From: JARIHD01 sp964503715
Lineage (GTDB): Bacteria > Patescibacteriota > Saccharimonadia > Saccharimonadales > UBA4665
Direction: 5' to 3'
NCBI GenBank assembly: GCA_964503715.1
Contig: CAZDAD010000016.1
Coordinates: 1-16,889 of the forward strand
DNA: 16,889 nt
Part shown: positions 1-7,933 of the stretch, in pieces
Layout of the letters: each line of letters opens with the position of its first letter
Position numbering within the stretch: position 1 is the stretch's first letter
The notes under the pieces: generated by a model
What the model saw: only the letters and a program-made list of their open reading frames with translations
Databases searched by the model: none
Told to the model about the DNA's origin: nothing
Made by a program: the position numbers and the translations under genes

Positions 1-369
1 CATGATGGCTGTGAGGCCGTATTTGCTACGAACTTCCCTAAAGAAGTTCACAAGTTTTACCAAAAACTCAACCCAGACGATGGTGGTGAAACAATCTTGG
101 CAGCTGACTTGATATTCCGTGGCGTTGAGATTGCTACTTGCCCTGTCCGTGAACATAACTATCAAAAGATGATTGATCAGATGAAAACTAAGGGTATCGA
201 TCCTGAGCATCCTGGCTTTAGCCACTACCTGCTAGCCTTTAAGCATGGTCTACCACCGCACGGTGGTTGCGGCTTTGGTATAGATCGTTTTGTCGAAAAA
301 GTTATTGGCCTAGGCAACATCAAAGAAGCCATTTTATTCCCCCGAGACATCAATCGCCTAGATCCTTAG
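1..369 (+). CDS. aspS: Aspartyl-tRNA synthetase, C-terminal part (5' truncated by window edge)
   Basis: The frame is open from base 1 and ends at TAG 367-369, giving the last 122 residues of a class II aminoacyl-tRNA synthetase. The enzyme charges tRNA-Asp (and possibly tRNA-Asn, if non-discriminating) with aspartate in the cytoplasm. Visible signatures are NFPKEVHKFY near the left edge (compare the YPKxxxxFY strand of AspRS), PVREHNYQKM, GLPPHGG, and class II motif 3 GCGFGIDR followed by ILFPRDINRLDP. The short spacing and the FPRD-x-x-R-x-x-P ending match the archaeal/non-discriminating AspRS type rather than the long bacterial type with its GAD insertion; this subtype call is inference from the C-terminus alone. 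LysRS is excluded because it ends in a different LLFP context. No terminator follows; a promoter begins within 40 bases. Confidence 0.9.
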   Translation, partial: HDGCEAVFATNFPKEVHKFYQKLNPDDGGETILAADLIFRGVEIATCPVREHNYQKMIDQMKTKGIDPEHPGFSHYLLAFKHGLPPHGGCGFGIDRFVEKVIGLGNIKEAILFPRDINRLDP

Positions 370-397
370 TTTACTACCGTACAATATCCGAAGAATT

Positions 398-406
398 TGC
401 TAAAAT
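398..406 (+). promoter_or_regulatory. Extended -10 promoter for the surface-protein cluster
   Basis: TGC-TAAAAT fits an extended -10 element (TGn plus a TATAAT-like hexamer) in the 67-base gap after aspS. No convincing -35 lies 16-18 bases upstream. Transcription would begin near 413, leaving a leader of about 24 bases that carries the GGAGG ribosome site before ATG 437. Confidence 0.5.
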
Positions 407-436
407 ATAAGCAGATATTTTCTTTGGAGGGTTTGT

Positions 437-2158
437 ATGGACGATAACAAGGTGGATGACAATCCAGAAGTAGACGAGCATAGAGACGAGCCAGTGAATG
501 ATAAGCCTGTGGCCACTGAAGCTACAGCGTCTGAAAGCCTAACCATAAAGGATAGGCTAATTAATCTGTGGCAATGGGCTAAGTCTCATAAGTCTATTTC
601 TTTGCCAATTGCTTTTGCATTGTTTTTGGGTGTTTTGCTTGCCGTACCTCCTTCTAGATATTCATTACTGGGGATGTTCGTTAGCAGGGATATCACCTAC
701 GTGATAAATGAGTCCAAGACAAATAAGCCTGTTTCTGAAGTAGAGGTTGTAGTCGGTAGTCAAAAAGCCAAGACTAACAACAAGGGCGAGGTAAGGCTCA
801 AAAATAAGGTTGGCAAGTATAACTTGCATGCTTCCAAGAAATACTATGCTGATGTGAACCAGACAGTCATGGTACCTATAATGAAACCTAAAGCCTCCTA
901 CCAAATTTCCATAACCGCAACTGGACGTCAGGTTCCCGTGAAGGTCGTTAATAACATATCCGGTAAGGCCGTCGCAGAGGCGACTGTTAGCGTCCTCGGC
1001 GTAGATACCAAGACGGACTCCAAGGGCGAAGCAATCATCGTTCTACCTGCCGACAGGCCATCTTTTAGTGGCAGCGTATCTATGGTGGGCTTCATCAAGA
1101 AAGCCATTAATGTGAAAGTTACAGAGTCATTTGTGGCGGAAAATAGTTTCTCAATCACGCCTGATTTGTACGTATACTTTCTGTCTAATGCTAGCGGCAA
1201 AATTGACTTGGCCAAGGCTCGTCTAGATGGATCAGACAGGCAAGTCGTCTTGGCGGGAACTGGCCGTGAGCAGGACTATTCGACTCAAATGATTGCATCC
1301 TATGATTGGCGATATATTGCCCTATTATCGCGCAGGGACAATTCCGACAAGCCAAAATTGTATATGTTCGACACCTCCAACAATAACCTTTCCACCATCG
1401 ACAGTAATCACGCAGATTACTACCTACATGGTTGGTCGGGTGACAAATTCTACTACCGAACTACTTTAGATGTTGACGCATCTACTGCGGGTCGACAGCT
1501 GGTCAAACAATACGACTCAAATACTAAAAAGATTGCCAATATCTACAAAACATCTGGGGCCAATGATGACTATACCGATGGTGACGAACTGGGCCAAACC
1601 TATCTGCTGGGCAATGATCTATTTATAGTTCATCAGGCGGCGTGGGGCGATACCGAGTCGAAGGTTGGTATTGTCAGTATAAATACAGACAACCTGCAAG
1701 TCCGAACCGTAAAAGATTGGACTGCAAAATATATAAGCAGTCTAAGGACGGGACCTTTGCAACTCAATCTGGCGACAGATGCTGAGGCAGACAACACTCT
1801 ATATGCATATAACGGTGGTTCATTGAAGGCCATTTCTGGTAAAACCTCGGCCGATTTGTATAGGTCTAACAGTTACCAGTATTTATTCTCGCCCGACCAA
1901 AAGACCGCGTTCCGCTCTGAACTCAGGGATGGCAAGAGCGTCGTAATCAGTAGCCCTCTGTCCGGTGGTGAGCCAAAAGAGATTGCTACCCTAAATGATT
2001 CCTACAACCTGTATGGATGGCAGACGCAAGATTACTTAGTAATGTTCAAGGGAAGTGACTTATATGTCACTTCAATTAACGCTTCCGAATCACCCAAGAA
2101 AATTGGTGGATATACAGGAGAGATTGGCAACCAGATAATCTACGGTAGCACTTACTAA
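437..2158 (+). CDS. Membrane-anchored beta-sandwich/beta-propeller surface protein, copy 1
   Basis: This 573-residue protein has a charged acidic cytoplasmic N-terminus (1-50), one hydrophobic helix at about 53-71, then an external part. Residues about 85-160 and 165-240 look like two carboxypeptidase-regulatory-like or Ig-like beta-sandwiches; each carries a turn of the type TNNKGE or TDSKGE. From about 243 to the end are recurring strand blocks of TolB/PD40 style (LDGSDRQVVLAGTG, RSELRDGKSVVI), suggesting a beta-propeller. TGGAGG 426-431 precedes ATG 437 at a usable distance and fixes the start. The next gene encodes a paralogue three bases downstream. No catalytic residues were recognised. 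A role in surface binding, sensing or envelope organisation is inference from architecture only. Confidence 0.85.
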   Translation: MDDNKVDDNPEVDEHRDEPVNDKPVATEATASESLTIKDRLINLWQWAKSHKSISLPIAFALFLGVLLAVPPSRYSLLGMFVSRDITYVINESKTNKPVSEVEVVVGSQKAKTNNKGEVRLKNKVGKYNLHASKKYYADVNQTVMVPIMKPKASYQISITATGRQVPVKVVNNISGKAVAEATVSVLGVDTKTDSKGEAIIVLPADRPSFSGSVSMVGFIKKAINVKVTESFVAENSFSITPDLYVYFLSNASGKIDLAKARLDGSDRQVVLAGTGREQDYSTQMIASYDWRYIALLSRRDNSDKPKLYMFDTSNNNLSTIDSNHADYYLHGWSGDKFYYRTTLDVDASTAGRQLVKQYDSNTKKIANIYKTSGANDDYTDGDELGQTYLLGNDLFIVHQAAWGDTESKVGIVSINTDNLQVRTVKDWTAKYISSLRTGPLQLNLATDAEADNTLYAYNGGSLKAISGKTSADLYRSNSYQYLFSPDQKTAFRSELRDGKSVVISSPLSGGEPKEIATLNDSYNLYGWQTQDYLVMFKGSDLYVTSINASESPKKIGGYTGEIGNQIIYGSTY

Positions 2159-2161
2159 TTA

Positions 2162-3841
2162 ATGTCCCACAAAACTGCGCCAGAATTACCACATCATATA
2201 GCCGAAAAATACGGCCTAGTTAAGACTGCAGATTTATCCGAAAACGGTAATTCAAAGAAGGTAGCTCATCCTAAGAAACGGTCTCGAGCGTTAGATATTA
2301 TAACCTGGTGGTGGCGAACTAAGTGGTTTAGGAAGACGCTTTTTGTGCTGGTTATTTTGGGTCTCGGGGCTGCTTTTGGTATTCCTGCTAGTAGGTACAA
2401 AATACTTAATGAAGCTGGTGTAACTAGCAAGTCTAGTATTACTGTAGTAGATAGTACAACACAATTACCACTAGGTAAGGTTGATGTATCGATTGCAGGT
2501 AAGACTGTTCAGACAGACAAAAATGGTGTCGCTAAGTTTGATGGTCTAAGGCTCGGCAAGGCAACTATGACTATTAGCCACCGCGCCTACAAAACTTATT
2601 CTCGAGACTACGTACTGGGCTGGGGTAGTAACCCACTAGGTACTGTAACGTTACAGTCAGAGGGCATCGCCGTAAAACTTACCTTAAGCAACTATATTTC
2701 TGATAAGCCCGTTGCAGGTGTTACGTTCGACTCGCCTAATTCAACGATAATTTCCGATGGTTCGGGGAATGTTATTCTGCACTTCGATGGTTCGGAACCT
2801 GATAAATTAACTGGCGTGTTGTCGGCTGGTGGATATCTTTCCAAGAATGTAATTATCGACACAACAAAGCCTGATGTTATTAAGCAAACCCTAGTACCCG
2901 TCGGCCGACATTACTATGTCTCTAAAGCGAGTGGAAAACTGAGTGTAATGAGTTCAAACTTCGATGGTTCGGACGTTAAGGTTGTTTTGGCGGGAACTGG
3001 ATTAGAGAGCGCCAGTATTGCCCTAGTGTCTAAGCCCGACAGCTCCCAAATAGCAGTTGTATCTACGCGCGATAATGTGCGTGACCCCGAAGGCTATCTA
3101 CTAAAAACCCTTACGATGGTAGATGTTGACAGTGGCCGAATTAGCAAAGTTGACCAGGGAGAACAACTACAGCTAATCAACTGGGTTGGACCAAAACTGG
3201 TATACGTTGTGGCCGACGCCAATAAGGCTACCGACGACCTTAGTCGCAGCAAAATTGTAGCCTATGATTTTGCCAAGAACGAAAAAATCGAACTAGCCTC
3301 AGCAGCATCTTTTAGCTCAGTGAGCAGCCTGCAGGGATCTGTGTATTACGTTGAGACTAGCAATGCAGAGGGGGCACACAAGGGCTTGTTTAAGGTAGCA
3401 TTGAATGGATCTGGCCGACAACAGGTTATTACGGATGATGTCTGGACTGTTGTTCGGACAACTTACAACACCTTACAGATACAGACCGATAACGGCTGGC
3501 GCAGCCTATCGACCGTATCTGGCCAGATTGATAATTTGGCGAGTGAGCCTGCAACGACTGTTCGTAATTTTAGTGACAATGATAGTGCCAAAAATAGTGC
3601 TTGGACAGAGCTAAGGGACGGCAAGGGAACATTGTTACTGTGGGATGTTGACAGGTCATCATCGAGAGTTATCGCATCAATGGAGGGGCTTGGTTCACCC
3701 GTTAGTTGGTCGGGTGGATTTGTAATATTCAGGGTTTCGGCTTCGGGCTCTATATCTGACTACATAGTCAGTCCCGATGGAGGTGTTCCACATAAAATAT
3801 CAGACGTTAGCTTGTCATACGGGTATGCAAGTGCCTACTAA
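2162..3841 (+). CDS. Membrane-anchored beta-sandwich/beta-propeller surface protein, copy 2
   Basis: This 559-residue paralogue of the preceding gene has the same order of parts. A basic N-terminus (KKRSR near 38-42) leads to a helix at about 59-76, then PASRYKIL, which matches PPSRYSLL of copy 1 just after the helix. Two beta-sandwich segments follow (about 90-165 and 168-245, with the turns TDKNGVAKFDG and SDGSGNVILHFDG). The propeller-like region runs from about 248 to the end; FDGSDVKVVLAGTG and WTELRDGKGTLLL align with copy 1 blocks. The start lies three bases after the previous stop with no clear Shine-Dalgarno sequence, so translational coupling is likely. The N-termini differ strongly in charge (copy 1 acidic, copy 2 basic), suggesting divergence of the cytoplasmic end after an old duplication. 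Function unknown. Confidence 0.85.
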   Translation: MSHKTAPELPHHIAEKYGLVKTADLSENGNSKKVAHPKKRSRALDIITWWWRTKWFRKTLFVLVILGLGAAFGIPASRYKILNEAGVTSKSSITVVDSTTQLPLGKVDVSIAGKTVQTDKNGVAKFDGLRLGKATMTISHRAYKTYSRDYVLGWGSNPLGTVTLQSEGIAVKLTLSNYISDKPVAGVTFDSPNSTIISDGSGNVILHFDGSEPDKLTGVLSAGGYLSKNVIIDTTKPDVIKQTLVPVGRHYYVSKASGKLSVMSSNFDGSDVKVVLAGTGLESASIALVSKPDSSQIAVVSTRDNVRDPEGYLLKTLTMVDVDSGRISKVDQGEQLQLINWVGPKLVYVVADANKATDDLSRSKIVAYDFAKNEKIELASAASFSSVSSLQGSVYYVETSNAEGAHKGLFKVALNGSGRQQVITDDVWTVVRTTYNTLQIQTDNGWRSLSTVSGQIDNLASEPATTVRNFSDNDSAKNSAWTELRDGKGTLLLWDVDRSSSRVIASMEGLGSPVSWSGGFVIFRVSASGSISDYIVSPDGGVPHKISDVSLSYGYASAY

Positions 3842-3863
3842 AAAGCTATAATTTGGAGTAATT

Positions 3864-4181
3864 ATGCAGCCAAAACAAACTCCTCCCACAAAGCCAGTTA
3901 TGGATGTGACAGCGCCAATGCGCACTGCCGAACAACCGCTTCAGGTGCACCAAGCCCCTGATGATTCTACGGCAGCAGAATCGGCAAATAATGCGCCCAA
4001 AGCTGAACCTAAGGCTGGTCCAGCTACCGACATGCCCGCTCCAAAACCAGTTGTGGCCAAACAAAAACCAGCACCACGCGAAAAATCCAATTTTCCTGTT
4101 GGTACTGTAGTGTTTACCTTATTTATGATGGCTTGTTTATCGGTCCTGGCCGTAGTTGTATACCTTAAAAGTAACTCTTAA
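3864..4181 (+). CDS. Small Pro/Ala-rich protein with C-terminal transmembrane helix
   Basis: This 105-residue protein matches no family I recognise. Residues 1-75 are low-complexity and rich in Pro, Ala, Lys and Gln (runs such as PKAEPKAGPATD), probably disordered. One hydrophobic helix spans about 78-101 (FPVGTVVFTLFMMACLSVLA), followed by a four-residue tail. This predicts a bitopic protein with the disordered part probably in the cytoplasm, although orientation cannot be settled. GGAG at 3855-3858 lies five bases before the ATG. A TATAAT at 3847-3852 in the same short gap could be an internal promoter, but its start point would fall almost on the ATG. It lies between the second propeller protein and tsaC in the same run of genes. 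Confidence 0.75.
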   Translation: MQPKQTPPTKPVMDVTAPMRTAEQPLQVHQAPDDSTAAESANNAPKAEPKAGPATDMPAPKPVVAKQKPAPREKSNFPVGTVVFTLFMMACLSVLAVVVYLKSNS

Positions 4182-4186
4182 TTTTC

Positions 4187-4771
4187 ATGCACAATGTAGC
4201 GAGTTCAATAGGAGATGAACAGGTAATCTCATGGCTTCGGAGAGGTTTAATTGGGGTTATACCGACCGATACGATATATGGTCTAGTGGCACCAGCCGCT
4301 GACCAGGCCGCCGTAAATAGGTTGTATGCTGTCAAGAAACGTGATGGTAAGCCAGGAACAATTATTGCCGCTAACACTGATCAACTAATCAGCTTGGGAA
4401 TCAGCAGGAAATATATTGAGAGTGTAGCTAGGTATTGGCCTAATCCTATTAGCATAGTTTTGCCTGCATCACCTGAATTGAGCTACCTGCATCGTAACCT
4501 CAATTCTTTAGCCGTTAGAGTTGTTAGTTCGGCGCCTCTACGAGAACTTCTTCTGAGAGTTGGACCGCTGCTAACATCAAGTGCCAATATGCCAGGTGAT
4601 GCACCTGCAAATAATATAAACGAAGCCCAAGTAATATTTGGAGATAATGTAGACTTTTATGTTGATGGTGGAGAGCTAGGTGAAAACATGGCCTCAACCG
4701 TTGCTAGGCTTAACCCTGAACTAGGGCTTGAAATTCTTAGGCAGGGTTATATAAAAATAAAAGAGTTATAA
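4187..4771 (+). CDS. tsaC: Threonylcarbamoyl-AMP synthase (TsaC/YrdC/Sua5 family)
   Basis: TsaC makes threonylcarbamoyl-adenylate from threonine, bicarbonate and ATP, the first step of N6-threonylcarbamoyladenosine formation at position 37 of ANN-decoding tRNAs. The 194 residues carry the YrdC signatures in order: PTDTIYGL (27-34), KKRDGKP (50-56), YWPNPISIVLP (84-94, the W-P-x-P-x-(S/T) segment), LAVRVV (108-113), LLTSSAN (128-134) and STV (170-172). The length equals the short TsaC form, with no C-terminal Sua5 domain. The start six bases after the previous stop has no obvious ribosome site, suggesting coupling to the upstream gene. The two CAU tRNAs in this window decode AUG and probably AUA; AUA-decoding tRNA is a typical t6A substrate. 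Confidence in the family is high. Confidence 0.92.
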   Translation: MHNVASSIGDEQVISWLRRGLIGVIPTDTIYGLVAPAADQAAVNRLYAVKKRDGKPGTIIAANTDQLISLGISRKYIESVARYWPNPISIVLPASPELSYLHRNLNSLAVRVVSSAPLRELLLRVGPLLTSSANMPGDAPANNINEAQVIFGDNVDFYVDGGELGENMASTVARLNPELGLEILRQGYIKIKEL

Positions 4772-4793
4772 TAATTACTGAGAGGAAACATAA

Positions 4794-5126
4794 ATGACGT
4801 TTGACGAGTACCAGAAAAAAGCTCCAGCTACGCTTATCGCATATCCCGATGAGCTGATGGATCAGACTATTATGGTACTGGGCGTTGTTGGTGAATCTGG
4901 CGAGATTGCCGAAAAATGGAAAAAGCTTTTAGCATACCGAGACGGCAAAATAACCGAAGAAGATGTCCAGGAGATGGGCAAAGAGATTGGTGACGTACTT
5001 TGGTATCTGACTGTTTTTGCCGATAAGCTAGGATTATCAATGGACAGTATTGCAGAGCAAAACTTACAGAAGCTAGCTAGTCGCAAGAAGCGCGGTGTAC
5101 AAAAGGGGAGCGGCGATAATCGCTAG
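4794..5126 (+). CDS. MazG-like nucleotide pyrophosphohydrolase
   Basis: This 110-residue all-alpha NTP-pyrophosphatase-fold protein would hydrolyse a (d)NTP to its monophosphate and pyrophosphate with Mg2+. The metal-binding pair is visible: E34-x-x-E37 in GESGEIAEKW and E64-x-x-D67 in KEIGDVLWYL, the normal MazG order and spacing. The length corresponds to one MazG domain, not the tandem MazG of Escherichia coli. The substrate cannot be read from the sequence; house-cleaning of damaged or non-canonical nucleotides is the usual role of the family. GAGG at 4782-4785 fits ATG 4794. A TATAAT overlapping the tsaC stop (4767-4772) might add an internal promoter. The C-terminus is basic (SRKKRGVQKG). 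The next gene begins eight bases downstream. Confidence 0.88.
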   Translation: MTFDEYQKKAPATLIAYPDELMDQTIMVLGVVGESGEIAEKWKKLLAYRDGKITEEDVQEMGKEIGDVLWYLTVFADKLGLSMDSIAEQNLQKLASRKKRGVQKGSGDNR

Positions 5127-5133
5127 ATAGTAT

Positions 5134-6561
5134 ATGGCTGAAGCATTCAAAGATGGTGATGAAGAAGACGCTAGCAAGTCTCAAAAGAAGCCTCCTATTA
5201 AGCCTGCGCTTGAAGGGGTGATAACCTGGAATAATGAAGGTGGCGTCGAGCATCGTAAGCTAAATCACGAGGCCGAGCTTCAGGCCATAAGAAACCGTCT
5301 GCTTCACGAGCAAGTTGAGACTGACGAATCAGATGAAGACGATGAAAATGATACAAATGACGAAGTGTACCTGCCGTCAGCGGAAGACGTTCTGAGCGCT
5401 GTTGAGGAGGATGAGGCCGAACATAGTGATACTTGGTCCGATTCAAGTGAGGCTATAGATATACCGCTTGATGATGCTGCAGCTAATATAGAAGGTCGCC
5501 CAGTTGAGTTCCCGAAACGTAAGTACGAGGCACCCGAGGTATCCGACCTATTCCCTGAACCCGAACCCGAGCCTGAAGCAGAATATGACAGTGTGGCTCA
5601 GCTAGAAAATGGTCCAGATTCCAACGTAGTTGAAGCTTTTCCTGGCCAAGAAATCGTTGAGGTCGAGACTGACAATCCCGTAAATCATGTTTCAGAAGAG
5701 TCTACTGGACAGGCTGAGCAGTATATAGTCCCTGAGATGGCCAACTATAATCCGTCAGCTACGCCCAACGAAGTTTATTTCAATACTGACCAATCAATAC
5801 CCGCACAATCTAACCCCAATCACTCTTTCGATAAGCAAGAGACGGTTGAATACCAGCCCCCAAGGCGAGCTTTTGGCATCCTGGGTGTCCTATTGGGCGC
5901 AGAATATCTAGCGCGCAGGCGAGCCGACAAAGCTCAGGCTAGGCACACCGAAGAATACATAGACCAAAAGTTCAACAACTACAATCAGCACAATGACCTA
6001 CCGGTAATTAACGTTCCTTATCCTGAGACGTATGGCAGCAACGGACCCAACTACAATCCCAACAGCTCGGCCCAAAGTGCTCCATACAATTATGAGGCAC
6101 ATGCTGCCGCTGCGCTTAACCCAGTGGTTGAGGACAAATCTGAGTACCAACAAGACGGACTGCATCTAGAGCAAGGTCAGCATGTCGAACATAGCGCTTG
6201 GCATAACGTTGTTGTTGATAAACACGGTAGGGAAGTTGTTGACGCTATTGAGTATGGGGAAGGATTCAGACAGGAGCAGAGGGAAGTCAGACAGGATAAC
6301 TGGCAAGATCCTCGACTACAGACCCAGAGTAGCTACGCCCAACCACCAGTTGTTCAGCAAGTCATCGGGCCGTCACATGAACTACCCAGTGGCATGGTAA
6401 TCAATGAGTTGCCAAGCGGCACTGTGCCTACGATTAATGACCCTCAGCATCAACTACCCGCTCACACCAAGAAATCTGCCACCAGCGATATTAGTATTAC
6501 CATGCTAGTAATTATGGTAATGGTGGTAATTGCAGCTTTCTTTATTACGACTCTACTGTAG
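5134..6561 (+). CDS. Long acidic, largely disordered protein with a C-terminal membrane anchor
   Basis: This 475-residue protein belongs to no family I can name. The first 190 residues are strongly acidic, with stretches such as ETDESDEDDENDTNDE and a PEPEPEPEAE run at 141-150. A short segment at about 245-262 (RAFGILGVLLGAEYLARRR) is amphipathic or weakly hydrophobic and ends in Arg; it could be a membrane-surface helix. Residues 280-450 are rich in Asn, Gln, Pro and Tyr, with an ELPSG motif repeated at 416-420 and 425-429 and a more conserved-looking block HSAWHNVVVDKHGREVVD at 353-370. A hydrophobic helix (453-475) ends the protein, making it tail-anchored with the bulk in the cytoplasm. 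The last 17 bases overlap the murC 3' end on the other strand. No Shine-Dalgarno sequence precedes the ATG. Confidence 0.8.
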   Translation: MAEAFKDGDEEDASKSQKKPPIKPALEGVITWNNEGGVEHRKLNHEAELQAIRNRLLHEQVETDESDEDDENDTNDEVYLPSAEDVLSAVEEDEAEHSDTWSDSSEAIDIPLDDAAANIEGRPVEFPKRKYEAPEVSDLFPEPEPEPEAEYDSVAQLENGPDSNVVEAFPGQEIVEVETDNPVNHVSEESTGQAEQYIVPEMANYNPSATPNEVYFNTDQSIPAQSNPNHSFDKQETVEYQPPRRAFGILGVLLGAEYLARRRADKAQARHTEEYIDQKFNNYNQHNDLPVINVPYPETYGSNGPNYNPNSSAQSAPYNYEAHAAAALNPVVEDKSEYQQDGLHLEQGQHVEHSAWHNVVVDKHGREVVDAIEYGEGFRQEQREVRQDNWQDPRLQTQSSYAQPPVVQQVIGPSHELPSGMVINELPSGTVPTINDPQHQLPAHTKKSATSDISITMLVIMVMVVIAAFFITTLL

Positions 6562-7852
6562 GAGCAGAGAAGTTTTGGCGTAGCCACTCATCTAGGCTAC
6601 CACCACCACCCGCACTAATGCATAGAACGGTGTCACCAGCATTGGCATGGTCGTGAATATTCTGCGCCAAAGTATCGCTTAATTCGGCAGGCTCAGTGCG
6701 TTCCTGGGTCCTAGGGTCAAAAAGCGACTTGATATCATCTGGCGACCACAGCGGTAGGTTAGGATCCTCGCGCGCCAAATATGTCGGTACAATGTATATT
6801 TTCTTGGTGCTAGCAAACAAAGCTCTCAGGCTGTCTTTGATGAAGTGCTGCCGAGTATTGTGCAGCCCCTCGTATACTACCACGACATTATCGCCACCTA
6901 CTTCATGGGCTAACTGAATAGCGCCTTGGATTTTTGGTGGTGTATGGGCATAGTCGCTGTAAATATTTGGAGCTATCATCTCAAAACGCCTATTCACCCC
7001 TGGGAAGCGGTTCATTATCTCAACGAGTTTATCTATTTCTATATCGAACAACTTGTGGGCCGCCGTTATAACCAGAAGGGCATCCTGACGGTTGACGAGC
7101 CCATGCAAATCAATCCTGCCCAGGCTTTCATCGGTTTGTTGCAGGATTTTTTGGTTATTGGCATGCAGCAACTCAAGCGTGGCTGAATCATTGTCCCAAA
7201 GGATTGCATATTCACTTTGGTCTAGGAAAGTCCTAAAGGCTTCATTGTACGTGTCTCGGGTCGGGTAAATATCATGATGATCCCAATCCACTCCTGTTAT
7301 AAGCGACAGATAGGGCCTAAAGGCCAAAAAGTTACGGTCGAATTCATCTGCCTCGTAGACAAAATATTCAGCATCGAGCGAGTAATCACCCATCTCACCA
7401 AAGCTCATTTTGGCACCTACGGAGTAACTTATTGGTATGCCAAGTTGTTTGAATAGCCATATAGCCATGGCTGTAGTCGTAGTCTTGCCGTGGGTACCCG
7501 CGATAGCAATCAACTTCAAATCTTTATCTTGGATTATCTTATTGAGCAATTCGTCACGCTTACTGGTGTGGATGTTGTTCTCTCGGCAAAAAACTAGCTC
7601 AGGTGCATTAGGCTGCTCAATGGGAAGGGCAGATGTGTACACGAACCAGTCAATTGGTTCCTTGGCATGTACGGCAGCTATGGATTTATAATCTTGGCCT
7701 ATATGGATATTTGTCAAACCGTGCTTAGCTAGATTATCTATGTACAGACTACTTTGTTTGTCTGATCCCGACACGCTGTGACCAGCTTTATGGGCGATGA
7801 GCGCTAGGGGTCCAATGGCCGTACCGCCGATTCCCGAAAAGTATATATGCAT
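6545..7852 (-). CDS. murC: UDP-N-acetylmuramate--L-alanine ligase (MurC-type Mur ligase)
   Basis: This cytoplasmic ligase joins L-alanine to UDP-MurNAc using ATP, the first amino-acid step of the peptidoglycan stem. Its 435 residues show GIGGTAIGPLA (7-17, the UDP-binding N-domain loop of MurC), the P-loop GTHGKTTTT (119-127), YEADEFDRNF (166-175) with the Mg-binding Glu, DHHDIYP (191-197), RFPGVNRRFE (282-291) and SDYAHTPPKI (299-308), matching the MurC DYAHHPxEI motif. The place where most MurC proteins have QPHRYTR reads VYEGLHNTRQHF here. That and a length slightly under the usual 450-490 mark it as divergent; Mpl and other Mur ligases fit the N-terminal loop less well. TGA-TAGACT lies exactly six bases before the ATG on this strand with no Shine-Dalgarno sequence, so the mRNA may be leaderless. 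It overlaps the converging gene by 17 bases. Confidence 0.85.
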   Translation of the reverse strand: MHIYFSGIGGTAIGPLALIAHKAGHSVSGSDKQSSLYIDNLAKHGLTNIHIGQDYKSIAAVHAKEPIDWFVYTSALPIEQPNAPELVFCRENNIHTSKRDELLNKIIQDKDLKLIAIAGTHGKTTTTAMAIWLFKQLGIPISYSVGAKMSFGEMGDYSLDAEYFVYEADEFDRNFLAFRPYLSLITGVDWDHHDIYPTRDTYNEAFRTFLDQSEYAILWDNDSATLELLHANNQKILQQTDESLGRIDLHGLVNRQDALLVITAAHKLFDIEIDKLVEIMNRFPGVNRRFEMIAPNIYSDYAHTPPKIQGAIQLAHEVGGDNVVVVYEGLHNTRQHFIKDSLRALFASTKKIYIVPTYLAREDPNLPLWSPDDIKSLFDPRTQERTEPAELSDTLAQNIHDHANAGDTVLCISAGGGGSLDEWLRQNFSAPTVES

Positions 7853-7933
7853 ATAACCAGTCTATCACAGGGGTTAAGACACCTATGCTAAACTAAGGAT
7901 AAGTGTGATAAAAATCTAAGGAAAAGTGAAATT

